A DNA stretch of 60,024 nucleotides from Bordetella parapertussis (GTDB taxonomy: Bacteria > Pseudomonadota > Gammaproteobacteria > Burkholderiales > SG8-41). The stretch is taken from the NCBI GenBank assembly GCA_945906935.1, contig CAMDSO010000009.1, positions 1 to 60,024 on the forward strand, written 5' to 3'. Shown here piece by piece: positions 47,592-55,681 of this stretch. The number at the start of each line of letters is the position of its first letter. Position 1 is the first letter of the stretch. The translations under genes and the position numbers were made by a program. The notes under the pieces were generated by a model. The model was not told the origin of the DNA and did not search any database. It was given only the letters and a program-made list of their open reading frames with translations.

Positions 47592-48575
47592 TTACGTTTT
47601 TGCCTGATCGAGCACACCCGGATTGACCACATTGATCGGCTTGCCAGCGGCATAGGCCTTGATCTGGTCGAAAATATCGTTGAACTGCAACTCGAATTCA
47701 TCGCGCCCAACATAACCGATATGCGGTGTGCACACCACGTTGGGCATATTCAGCAGCGGATGCGTGGTATCCAGCAACGGCTCTTCCTCGTAGACATCCA
47801 CCGCCGCCATGCCGGGACGGCCGGCGCGCAGTGCGTTTACGAGGGCATCGGGCTCGATCAGACCGGCACGGCTGGTGTTGACGATCAAAGACAGCGGCTT
47901 CATGCGCGCCAGATCCGCCACCTTGATGATGCCGCGCGTTGTCTCGACCAAGCGCATGTGCAAGGAGATGACGTCGCATTCCTCGAAAAAGGCCTCGCGG
48001 CCGCGCGCCACGCTATAGCCATCGGCGCGCGCGCGCTCGCACGAAGCCTCACGCCCCCACACCAGCACCTTCATACCGAAAGCCTTGCCGTAACCGGCGA
48101 TGACACTGCCGATACGGCCGTAACTATAGACACCCAGCGTGCGACCGCGCAGGCCGAGTCCCAGTGCGATCTGCCACTTGCCCGCCTTCAGCGAATTCAT
48201 CTGCTGCGGAATCTGCCGCATGGCGCCAAGAATAATGCCCCAGGTCAGTTCGGCCGTGCCATAGGAAGGCGTGCCGGCGTGCTGGTTCGACGACACCACC
48301 ACACCGTGTTCGGTGCAGGCATCAATGTCGATGTGCGGATAAACGCTGCGCTGGCTGATCAGCTTGAGTTTCGGCAGACGCTTAATCAACGCGGCACGCA
48401 CCGGCGTGCGCTCGCGGATCAAAACCAGCGCTTCGGTATCCTTCAGCCGTTCGGCGAGGATATCAATGTCTTTGGTATGGTCGTTCCAAATGGTTACATG
48501 ATGTCCGGCCGTCTTGCCAAAGCAGTTCAAGGTACGGACCGAATCAAAATAATCGTCGAGGATGGAAATATTCAT
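47592..48575 (-). CDS. D-2-hydroxyacid dehydrogenase family protein (second)
   Basis: The 327-residue NAD-dependent oxidoreductase has a degenerate dinucleotide motif GVYSYGRIG, and the catalytic Arg (NTSRAG), Glu (DVYEEEP) and His (TPHIGY). The N-terminal substrate domain begins [14 protein letters not shown]. It is most like the phosphoglycerate-dehydrogenase-related branch often found beside Bug receptors. First gene of the set with receptors 3 and 2. The 262 bp upstream to the LVIVD gene hold no further gene. Confidence 0.93.
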   Translation of the reverse strand: MNISILDDYFDSVRTLNCFGKTAGHHVTIWNDHTKDIDILAERLKDTEALVLIRERTPVRAALIKRLPKLKLISQRSVYPHIDIDACTEHGVVVSSNQHAGTPSYGTAELTWGIILGAMRQIPQQMNSLKAGKWQIALGLGLRGRTLGVYSYGRIGSVIAGYGKAFGMKVLVWGREASCERARADGYSVARGREAFFEECDVISLHMRLVETTRGIIKVADLARMKPLSLIVNTSRAGLIEPDALVNALRAGRPGMAAVDVYEEEPLLDTTHPLLNMPNVVCTPHIGYVGRDEFELQFNDIFDQIKAYAAGKPINVVNPGVLDQAKT

Positions 48576-48837
48576 TTGGGCGTGAAGGGTGTGGTGTCAG
48601 AAGTAAAGGGTGAGAAACCGGGGTTGCAAGGAAAGCGCGAGTTTAACGTGCTTTCGCGCCTGCCTCCGCCTCCTTCTTCCCAATACGGTTTGATGCGGGC
48701 TTGCGCCTGCGCCGGCACTTCGCCGGCGATTGGTCTGCTATTCGTCGACGATTGCTCGGCGATTCGTCAACGAAGCGCCGCACGAGTCCGGCACCGCTGG
48801 CCGGATGCGTGCGCGTCAGCGAAGACGCCGGCAGTGG

Positions 48838-50049
48838 TCAGGTTCTCTCCAGTATGTGCAGGCCGCGCACACGGTCGAGCAGATAAAGCAGGCCACGATC
48901 ATCGACCGTCACATCGTTGCTTTGCACGCGCTCCGAACCCGGCGGTACGTCGGGCACGTAATAAGCGACTTCTTTGAGCGCATGCGGCTTCGAAATGTCG
49001 ATGATACGCAGGCCGTAGGCGAACCACGCCACGGGTATCTCCGTGCCAGTGACGATTTCGCAGGGCTGGTGACAGCCGGTCATGCGCGGCTGCGGCGTGT
49101 TGGGCATGTCCTCGACCTGGAAGGTCGAAATCGGCTGCGGATGCTTTTCATCGGTGATATCCACCATCCACAAAAACGCCGCCGGATACGGCGGATGATC
49201 GGGCTGACGGAATACGTCTTCGTCCGACACCACCATGAAATCCCGGTTGTCGATCTTGAACGGGATGCGCAGCGCGGTATGCGTCGGCCACGGAAACGGC
49301 GGGCTCCAGTCGAGGCCGGATACCAGCTTGGGCTTACTCATGTCGTCGATATCGAGAATGACCAGACCACCCTGCCAGTAACTTGTATAGAGCCGATTGC
49401 CATAGCGCAGCGGGTGATGACATTTGTGCGCATCGCCCTTCCACGTCGGCGTCTCGCCACCGGCAATCCACTGACCGGGCATCCACCAGCGGCCAACCTC
49501 TTCGGGTTTGGAGGGATCCTTCAAATCGAGGATCATCATGATGTTACCGAGGTAGCCATCCATCGTCGGCGAGATGTAGGCGTAACGCCCGTCAAAATCG
49601 AAGCGGTGCACACCGCGTGCGTACTGCGCATCGGGACCGTCGGTGGTTTCCCAATGCGTAATGAGAGTGGGCTTTTCCGGCTTTGAAATATCGTAAATAC
49701 TGAGACCGCCGTTGTACCCGGGCGGCGGCACTTCGCCCTGCAGGGCATGCGGGCCCAGCACTTCGCGATTGGTCACCATGATGTCGCCATGCACACGCAC
49801 CTTGTGCGAGTGGGTGCCCGGCGGCATGGTCAGCTCGGCGAGCAGTTTCGGGTTCTTCGGATCTTTGACATCAATGATCTGCGTGCCCTGCGGATTACGC
49901 ATATTGCCGACATAGGCGATGCGGTTTTGTACCACCACCTGCCCGCCGCCCGCACAATCGTGCCAGTGCACTGCATTCATGCCTGCGGCATGAGCATGGT
50001 TTTGCACATCGACGTAACCGACTTCCTTGATGCCTTTTGCTGTTGCCAT
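48838..50049 (-). CDS. LVIVD-repeat beta-propeller protein
   Basis: The 403-residue product starts at MATAKGIKEVGYVDV behind a GGGGAG site. It consists of several repeats of the LVIVD type with the pattern (I/L)xI(I/Y)DxxxPxxP: TQIIDVKDPKNPKLL, LSIYDISKPEKPTLI, MMILDLKDPSKPEEV, LVILDIDDMSKPKLV, LRIIDISKPHALKEV. Many His residues (HAHAAGMNAVHWHD, HSHKV, HKCHHPL) might bind metal. No signal peptide is seen. Function of such proteins is unknown. It begins 34 bp after receptor 4, so they are probably cotranscribed. Confidence 0.88.
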   Translation of the reverse strand: MATAKGIKEVGYVDVQNHAHAAGMNAVHWHDCAGGGQVVVQNRIAYVGNMRNPQGTQIIDVKDPKNPKLLAELTMPPGTHSHKVRVHGDIMVTNREVLGPHALQGEVPPPGYNGGLSIYDISKPEKPTLITHWETTDGPDAQYARGVHRFDFDGRYAYISPTMDGYLGNIMMILDLKDPSKPEEVGRWWMPGQWIAGGETPTWKGDAHKCHHPLRYGNRLYTSYWQGGLVILDIDDMSKPKLVSGLDWSPPFPWPTHTALRIPFKIDNRDFMVVSDEDVFRQPDHPPYPAAFLWMVDITDEKHPQPISTFQVEDMPNTPQPRMTGCHQPCEIVTGTEIPVAWFAYGLRIIDISKPHALKEVAYYVPDVPPGSERVQSNDVTVDDRGLLYLLDRVRGLHILERT

Positions 50050-50083
50050 GCTGGACTCCCCTCGATTGAAACGCACGCACCCC

Positions 50084-51064
50084 TTATTCGGCGCGTATGT
50101 TGGCCTGCCGTATAACCTTCGCCCACTTGTCGTGTTCGCTTTTGATAAACGCGCCGAATTCGGTCGGGCTGTTGCCGACTGGATCAGATCCGAGCTGTTT
50201 CAAGCGCTCCTGCATCTCCGGCAGATTAAGAATGCGCACAAGCTCGCGATTGAGCCGCACGACAATCTCGTTGGGCATCTTCGCCGGGGCCACCCAGCCG
50301 AACCAGCCGATGGCTTCAAACCCCGGGAACCCCGATTCAGCAACAGTGGGTAAATCAGGTGCGAGTGCGGAGCGCCGCGCACTGGTAATCGCCAGCGCCC
50401 GCACGCGGCCGGCCTTGACCTGCGGGATTGCCGTCAAGGCAATGCTGAACAAAGCCTGCGCCTGCCCGCCGAGCACCTCAGTCAACGCCGGCCCGCCGCC
50501 CTTGTAGGGCACGTGGATAAAATCCGCCTTCGCTTCGAGACGAAACTGTTCGAGCGCCAGATGCCCCGAAGTACCGTTGCCGGCCGAAGCAAACACCAGC
50601 CGGCCGAGGCGCGCTTTCGCGTAAGCCAGCAAGTCGACCACCGACTGCACCGGCACCGAGGGATGCACGACCAGGATGTTCGGTACCGAAATGCCTTGCG
50701 TGATCGCCGCCAGATCCTTCACCGGATCATATTTAACCTCGCGATACAGACTCGGATTAATCGCAACGCCGGCCGCCACCGCGGTGAAGGTGTAACCGTC
50801 GGGCACCGCGCGCGCCGTCATTTCATAAGCGATATTGCCGTTAGCGCCGGCGCGGTTATCGATGACGATCGCCTGCCCCATCGCCTCGGTGAGTTTCGGG
50901 CTGACCAAACGCGACAAGGTATCGGCCGGACCGCCGGGCGGCACGGCAACAATCATGCGGATCGGTTTCTCGGGGTACTGTGCGGGTTGCGCGGCAGCAA
51001 CGCTTGCCAGCGGCAACAAACAACAGGCGCCGATAACAATGCGCCGGCAGATCAAGTGCGGCAT
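50084..51064 (-). CDS. Bug/TctC-family periplasmic receptor 4
   Basis: The 326-residue periplasmic receptor starts at the ATG at 51062-51064 (MPHLICRRIVIG) with a GGGGAA site, signal peptide ending near VAAA-Q. Family marks are IRMIVAVPPGGPADTLSR, IVIDNRAGANGNI and FIHVPYKGGG. It is divergent from the CoA-transferase genes with an 85-bp shared control region and followed by the LVIVD gene, so the receptor may supply the acid that the CoA-transferase activates (inference). Confidence 0.95.
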   Translation of the reverse strand: MPHLICRRIVIGACCLLPLASVAAAQPAQYPEKPIRMIVAVPPGGPADTLSRLVSPKLTEAMGQAIVIDNRAGANGNIAYEMTARAVPDGYTFTAVAAGVAINPSLYREVKYDPVKDLAAITQGISVPNILVVHPSVPVQSVVDLLAYAKARLGRLVFASAGNGTSGHLALEQFRLEAKADFIHVPYKGGGPALTEVLGGQAQALFSIALTAIPQVKAGRVRALAITSARRSALAPDLPTVAESGFPGFEAIGWFGWVAPAKMPNEIVVRLNRELVRILNLPEMQERLKQLGSDPVGNSPTEFGAFIKSEHDKWAKVIRQANIRAE

Positions 51065-51086
51065 GGTTCGTTCCCCGAATGAAGGC

Positions 51087-51131
51087 GCGATATTATCGCA
51101 TTGCCGGCACGATGCTATGATCCGGCACGAT
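51087..51131. promoter_or_regulatory. Shared control region with palindrome and direct repeat
   Basis: Within the 85 bp between receptor 4 and the CoA-transferase genes, GCGATATTATCGC (51087-51099) is a 13-bp palindrome about one central base. CCGGCACGAT occurs twice in direct orientation (51104-51113 and 51122-51131, period 18 bp). A -10-like TATGAT lies between the two repeats. These look like regulator sites for divergent control. Confidence 0.6.
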
Positions 51132-51149
51132 TTCAGGATGAGTGCAACG

Positions 51150-51977
51150 ATGTCCAACCTCCCACCTGTCAAGCTGGTTAGTCTCGCCGCATTGGCGGCC
51201 TCCATAGCCGACGGTGCGTCGATCGGTGTTGGTGGCAGCTTTCTGCATCGCGGCCCGTTTGCGTTGATCCGCGAACTGGTGCGCCAGCAAAAGCGCCAGC
51301 TTGAATTCATCAAATCCTCACCCGGCTACGATGTTGATCTGCTCTGCCGCGCCGGTGTCGTCACAAAAATACGCGCCGGCATCGTCGCCATGGAAGGCAA
51401 CTTCGGCCTCGCACCATGGTTTCGCCGCACCGTCGAGCACGGCGATGTGGTGTTCGAAGAACACGCTTGAATGACCTTGGTCGCGGGGCTGCGTGCAGCC
51501 TCCTACGGAATCCCCTTCCAACCGGTGGCCGGTGTGTTCGGCAGCGAGCTCGCCCGCGTCAATGATTGGAAAACAGTCGTCGACCCCTACTCGGGCAAAG
51601 AGGTCTATGCGATCCCGGCGATCCGCCCCGATGTCGCGGTCATCCATGTCAACGAAGTCGATGAACTCGGTAATGCGCGCATCTACGGCACGCCGTTCTG
51701 GGATCACCCGCTGACGCGCGCGGCGAAACGCGTGCTGATAACCGCAGAGAAACTCGTCGCTACCGACCGCCTGCGCGAACAACCTGAATTAACGCTGGTA
51801 CCGGGCTTCATGGTCGAGGCGGTGGCCATCGCGCCCGGCGGTGCATGGCCGGGCTCGATGCATCCGTACTACGACATCGATTACGCAGCGGTCGAACGCT
51901 ACCTCGACGATGCACCGGGCGTACTGGAGAAACATCTGGCCGAAGCGCCCGAATGCAATGCAAGGCCGCAGGCCTGA
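51150..51977 (+). pseudogene. CoA-transferase subunit A, interrupted by one in-frame TGA
   Basis: Alpha subunit of a glutaconate/3-oxoacid-type family I CoA-transferase. The first part (MSNLPPVKLVSLAALAAS, GVGGSFLHRGPFALIREL, AGIVAMEGNFGLAPWFRRTVE) ends at TGA 51468-51470. The same frame continues at once with ATG and the rest of the domain (LVAGLRAASYGIPFQPVAGVFGSE, IPAIRPDVAVIHVNEVD, FMVEAVAIAPGGAWPGS). No other lesion is seen over 276 codons and subunit B is intact 10 bp downstream. As I recall the family, a cysteine is usual at this point, and TGA is one base from TGC. It may be a fresh nonsense mutation, a sequence error, restart at the TGAATG junction, or read-through. Confidence 0.85.
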
Positions 51978-51986
51978 GGGTTCTCG

Positions 51987-52751
51987 ATGTCTTCCTCCTT
52001 ACACCTTTCCCCTCAAACCTTGCCGCCACACTGGTCAGCTTTTTCCTACATTGTCATCAACCTCGCGCGCCAGATCCGCGCCGGCGAGGTGACCTTCAGC
52101 GGCGTCAATTCAACGCTGCCGATGCTGGCCTGCGTGCTGGCCAAACGCGCCTACGATTTTCATTTCACGTACATCAACGTGGCTGGCGGCGTTGAACCGC
52201 AACCGACGCTGCTACCGCATTCGAGCAGTGACCCGGGCATCGTCACCGGTTCTGCAGCGCTTTTTTCCAATCAGGATTTCTACGATCTGTGCGCACGCGG
52301 CGGCATCGGACTCGTCTATCTCGGTTGCGCCCAGATCGACGCCGCAGGCCGCACCAATGTGTCATCGATCGGGCCGTGGAAAAAACCCAAGGTGCGCCTG
52401 CCCGGTGGCGGTGGCGCGGCGGTGATGCTACCCACCGCGCAACGCGTCGCCACCTGGCGCACTGAACACAGTCCGCGCAGCCTCGTCGATAAACTCGATT
52501 TCGTCACCGCCGCCGGCAACCTGGCGGCGCTGGTCACGCCGATTGCAGTGTTTCAGCGCACGACCGGCCGCCTCCGCCTCGAATCCTGGCATCCGAATTC
52601 AAGTCTGGAAGAAGTCATCGCGCGCACCGGCTTCACCTTTGATGCCAGCAGTGCCGGCCCGACGCCGCTGCCGACTGCGCGCGAAGCGCAAACCCTGCGG
52701 GAAATCGACGCCGACGGCAGCTTCGAAGCCGAAGCCGCCATTCGCGCCTGA
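51987..52751 (+). CDS. CoA-transferase subunit B
   Basis: The 254-residue beta subunit pairs with the A subunit just upstream. Typical stretches are GEVTFSGVNSTLPMLACVLAKR, NVAGGVEPQPTLLPHSSSDP, FYDLCARGGIGLVYLGCAQID and GRTNVSSIGPWKKPKVRLPGGGGAAVM. It moves CoA between an acyl-CoA donor and a carboxylic acid or, as in IpdB-type relatives, acts as a ring-opening hydrolase; I cannot decide which. The first 20 residues are unlike the family, so the true start may be a little later. The gap to the A subunit is 9 bp. Confidence 0.9.
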   Translation: MSSSLHLSPQTLPPHWSAFSYIVINLARQIRAGEVTFSGVNSTLPMLACVLAKRAYDFHFTYINVAGGVEPQPTLLPHSSSDPGIVTGSAALFSNQDFYDLCARGGIGLVYLGCAQIDAAGRTNVSSIGPWKKPKVRLPGGGGAAVMLPTAQRVATWRTEHSPRSLVDKLDFVTAAGNLAALVTPIAVFQRTTGRLRLESWHPNSSLEEVIARTGFTFDASSAGPTPLPTAREAQTLREIDADGSFEAEAAIRA

Positions 52752-52790
52752 CGCTGCTTCTAATGTTGCCGTGGACGCCGGCGCGCGACC

Positions 52791-53756
52791 TTACTCCGGC
52801 TTGGCCCCGGACGCCTTGATGATCTTGGCCATTTTCACCACTTCGCTGCGCACGAACTTCGCAAAGTCTTCGGGCGTCGAGGTCTCTGCTTCCAGTCCCT
52901 GCTTGAACAGCTGATCTTTGACTTCCTGACGCGACAGCGCCTTGGTGATTTCTGCGTTCAGCTTGGCGATGATTTCCTTCGGCACTTTCGACGGCGCATG
53001 CAAACCGTAGAAGGTATCGAATTCATAACCGGGTATCCCTGATTCAGCGAGTGTCGGCAGATCCGGCAAAAAGGCCGAGCGCTTTTTGCCAGTGGTGGCG
53101 AGTGCCACCACGCGCTTTGAATTGATAAACGGTACCGTCCCCGGCAGCGCTGAGATCATGACCTGCACCTGGCCGGCAACCACATCGGTCAGGCCGGGGG
53201 CGGTGCCTTTGTACGGGATGTGGACAAGACTGGAACCGGTTTCAATCCGAAAATACTCCATCGCCAGATGCGAGGTGCCGCCGGCGCCGGTGCTGGCGTA
53301 GTTCAACGCACCCGGTTTGGACTTCAGCAGTGCGATCAGTTCCTTGGTTGATTTCACCGGCACATTCGGATTGACCACCAAGGTATTGGTGGTCGTGCCG
53401 ATGATGGCGACCTGAGTAAAGTCACGCACGGTGTCATAGGGCAGCTTCGCATACAGCGTCTGGTTAATGGCAATCGCGTTGTGCGTCACCAGCAGCGTGT
53501 ATCCGTCCGCTACCGCCTTGGCGACAATATCGGTACCCAGCGTGCTGCCGGCACCCGCACGGTTATCAACCACCGCGCTTTGGTTAAATCCCTCGGTCAA
53601 ACGCTGCGCGACAAAACGCGCCGCAATATCATTGCCGCCACCCGGCGAAAAAGGCACCACCAGCCGCACCGGCTTGGCCGGATAAGGATCGGCAGCCAGG
53701 GCGATACCCGCCACCGATATACAGAGGGAAAAACCGAACAGAACTGTCTGCTTCAC
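52791..53756 (-). CDS. Bug/TctC-family periplasmic receptor 5
   Basis: The 321-residue periplasmic receptor has a signal peptide ending ALA-A, VRLVVPFSPGGGNDIAAR, AVVDNRAGAGSTLG and LVHIPYKG. It is convergent with the CoA-transferase operon (40 bp apart) and divergent from the thiol dioxygenase gene (109 bp). Ligand unknown. Confidence 0.95.
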   Translation of the reverse strand: MKQTVLFGFSLCISVAGIALAADPYPAKPVRLVVPFSPGGGNDIAARFVAQRLTEGFNQSAVVDNRAGAGSTLGTDIVAKAVADGYTLLVTHNAIAINQTLYAKLPYDTVRDFTQVAIIGTTTNTLVVNPNVPVKSTKELIALLKSKPGALNYASTGAGGTSHLAMEYFRIETGSSLVHIPYKGTAPGLTDVVAGQVQVMISALPGTVPFINSKRVVALATTGKKRSAFLPDLPTLAESGIPGYEFDTFYGLHAPSKVPKEIIAKLNAEITKALSRQEVKDQLFKQGLEAETSTPEDFAKFVRSEVVKMAKIIKASGAKPE

Positions 53757-53865
53757 TTGGTGCTCCTTGGAGGTTGGCGGCGCGCCGCTGCGCGGTGATA
53801 TGTTGGCGGGTCACGTGCTAGTATATCGCTATCTTTTTGGAACATTCCGGCAACCTAAAGTTCGC

Positions 53866-54480
53866 ATGAGCAACCCCGCCCGTTTCCGTGATTTCATCTG
53901 CGACTACAGCCGCCTCGTTGCCGCCCCCGGGTTTACTGAAAGCAGGATGTTCGAAGACGGCGCCACACTGCTCGCTGCGCTGGTGGCCGAAGACGACTGG
54001 CTGCCCGAGGTCTGCGCCCAACCGCATCCACAGTTCTATCAGCAATACCTGCTCTATTGCGACCCTTTCGAACGCTTTTCGGTGGTCAGTTTCGTCTGGG
54101 GGCCGGGGCAGAAAACCCCTGTGCATGATCATTGTGTGTGGGGCATGATCGGTATGCTGCGCGGTGCGGAGAACTGCCGGCGCTATTACATCGACGCGCC
54201 GGGCCGGCCCATGCGCGTTGGCGAACAATGCACACTGACCCCCGGTATGGTCGACCGTGTTTCACCCAGCGTCGGCGATATACACGAAGTATCCAACGCA
54301 CTTAACGACCGGCCGTCGATCAGCATTCATATTTACGGCGCCAACATTGGCGCGGTGGCACGCCACGTATTCGATCCGGCCACCGGCACTGCCAAAGCCT
54401 TTGTCTCCGGCTATTCAAGCCCGTTGATGCCAAACTTCTGGGACCGCTCGGCCGCAGTGCGCGCGAGTCTGGCCCAATAA
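53866..54480 (+). CDS. Gln-type thiol dioxygenase, 3-mercaptopropionate dioxygenase-like
   Basis: Cupin-fold non-haem iron enzyme of the cysteine dioxygenase family, 204 residues, start MSNPARFRDF. The iron ligands are His87 and His89 (PVHDHCVWG) and His140 (GDIHEV). The Ser153-His155-Tyr157 relay (SIHIYG) is present. At the place where true cysteine dioxygenases carry Arg60, this protein has Gln60 (YQQYLL), the mark of the bacterial 'Gln-type' enzymes that oxidise 3-mercaptopropionate to 3-sulfinopropionate. It lies close to a CoA-transferase, and CoA activation of 3-sulfinopropionate is known in betaproteobacteria. It is followed after 23 bp by the quinone oxidoreductase gene. Confidence 0.9.
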   Translation: MSNPARFRDFICDYSRLVAAPGFTESRMFEDGATLLAALVAEDDWLPEVCAQPHPQFYQQYLLYCDPFERFSVVSFVWGPGQKTPVHDHCVWGMIGMLRGAENCRRYYIDAPGRPMRVGEQCTLTPGMVDRVSPSVGDIHEVSNALNDRPSISIHIYGANIGAVARHVFDPATGTAKAFVSGYSSPLMPNFWDRSAAVRASLAQ

Positions 54481-54503
54481 ACAAACCGTAATAAGGAGTA
54501 TCG

Positions 54504-55499
54504 ATGAGTTCCAACCTACCCAAAGACATGCAGGTCGTTGAAATCAGCGCGCCCGGCAAACCTGATGTGTTGCGCAGCGCAACCCGCGCGGTGCCCGTGC
54601 CCGCTGCCGGTGAAGTCTTGATCAAAGTCGCCGCCGCCGGCATCAACGGCCCCGACCTGATGCAACGTAGGGGGCTTTATCCGGCGCCGGCCGGCGCCTC
54701 CGATCTGCTGGGGCTCGAAGTCTCGGGCGAAATCGTCGCCCTCGGCAGCGGTGTGGCACGCTGGAAAACCGGCGACAAAGTCGCCGCACTGACCAATGGC
54801 GGCGGCTATGCCGAATACTGCGCGGTAGAGGCTCAACATTGTCTACCGATTCCGGCGGGGATCAGCCTGCGTGACGCCGGCAGCCTGCCCGAAACATTTT
54901 TCACCGTATGGAGCAATGTCTTCATGGGCGCCGCGTTGAAGAGCGGCGAAACGCTGCTGGTGCATGGCGGCGCCGGCGGCATCGGCGCCACCGCGATCCA
55001 ACTCGCCAAGGCCTTCGGCGTCAAGGTGTTGGCCACCGACAGCCCGGCCGCCCGCTGCGATTTCGCGCGCAGTCTGGGCGCTGATCGCGTGATTGATTAT
55101 CGCGAGGAAGATTACGTCGAGATCGTGCGCGAAGCGGGCGGCGCGAATGTCATCCTCGATATCGTTGGCGGTCCCAATATCGAAAAAAACTTCAAGGCCG
55201 CCAACCACGATGCACGCATCATCCAGCTCGCCTTCGGCGCCGGCTCCAAGGTCGAAATCAACATGATGCCGGTGATGCTCAAACGCTTGAGCTACACCGG
55301 TTCGACGCTGCGCACACGGCCACCCGCCTACAAAAACGAAATCGCCCGCCAACTTGAAGAAAAAGTGTGGCCGCTGATCGCCGCCGGTAGCATCAAACCG
55401 ATGGTCAACGCGGTCTTCCCGCTGGCACAGGCGGCACAGGCGCACGCGCTGATGGAATCGAGCACGCACATCGGTAAAATTCTGCTGAGCCTTGAATAA
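54504..55499 (+). CDS. NAD(P)H quinone oxidoreductase, PIG3 family
   Basis: The 331-residue zinc-free MDR enzyme starts at MSSNLPKDMQVVEI behind an AAGGAG site. Present are the GroES-like half with AAAGINGPDLMQRRGLYP and the Rossmann motif HGGAGGIGATAIQLAKAFG (about 153-171), then NMMPVMLKRLSYTGSTLRTR, typical of the TP53I3/PIG3 family. It reduces quinones or similar electrophiles with NADPH. It is 23 bp behind the thiol dioxygenase gene, so cotranscribed. The 182 bp to the next gene hold no gene that I can see. Confidence 0.93.
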   Translation: MSSNLPKDMQVVEISAPGKPDVLRSATRAVPVPAAGEVLIKVAAAGINGPDLMQRRGLYPAPAGASDLLGLEVSGEIVALGSGVARWKTGDKVAALTNGGGYAEYCAVEAQHCLPIPAGISLRDAGSLPETFFTVWSNVFMGAALKSGETLLVHGGAGGIGATAIQLAKAFGVKVLATDSPAARCDFARSLGADRVIDYREEDYVEIVREAGGANVILDIVGGPNIEKNFKAANHDARIIQLAFGAGSKVEINMMPVMLKRLSYTGSTLRTRPPAYKNEIARQLEEKVWPLIAAGSIKPMVNAVFPLAQAAQAHALMESSTHIGKILLSLE

Positions 55500-55681
55500 G
55501 GTTAAGTAGCCCGGCCTTGCCAACGGTTAGGGTCAGCGCAGCCACAGCCAAAGGTTTTCTGCAGAAATGCCGTTAACACCTTTATCCAATGCTTTGCAGA
55601 CCCTGACTGCGGAATAAAGTAGATCCATAGAAAATCGACGCGGCATTTGCCATCACCGCGCCATCCAACAGGCCTCCGTCC

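Noticed and set aside
48576-48837. Possible small gene between the second hydroxyacid dehydrogenase and the LVIVD gene
   Set aside because: Short frames there lack ribosome sites and have no recognisable features; treated as noncoding.
53866-54480. Plain cysteine dioxygenase
   Set aside because: The carboxylate-binding Arg of cysteine dioxygenase is Gln60 here, which marks the 3-mercaptopropionate type.
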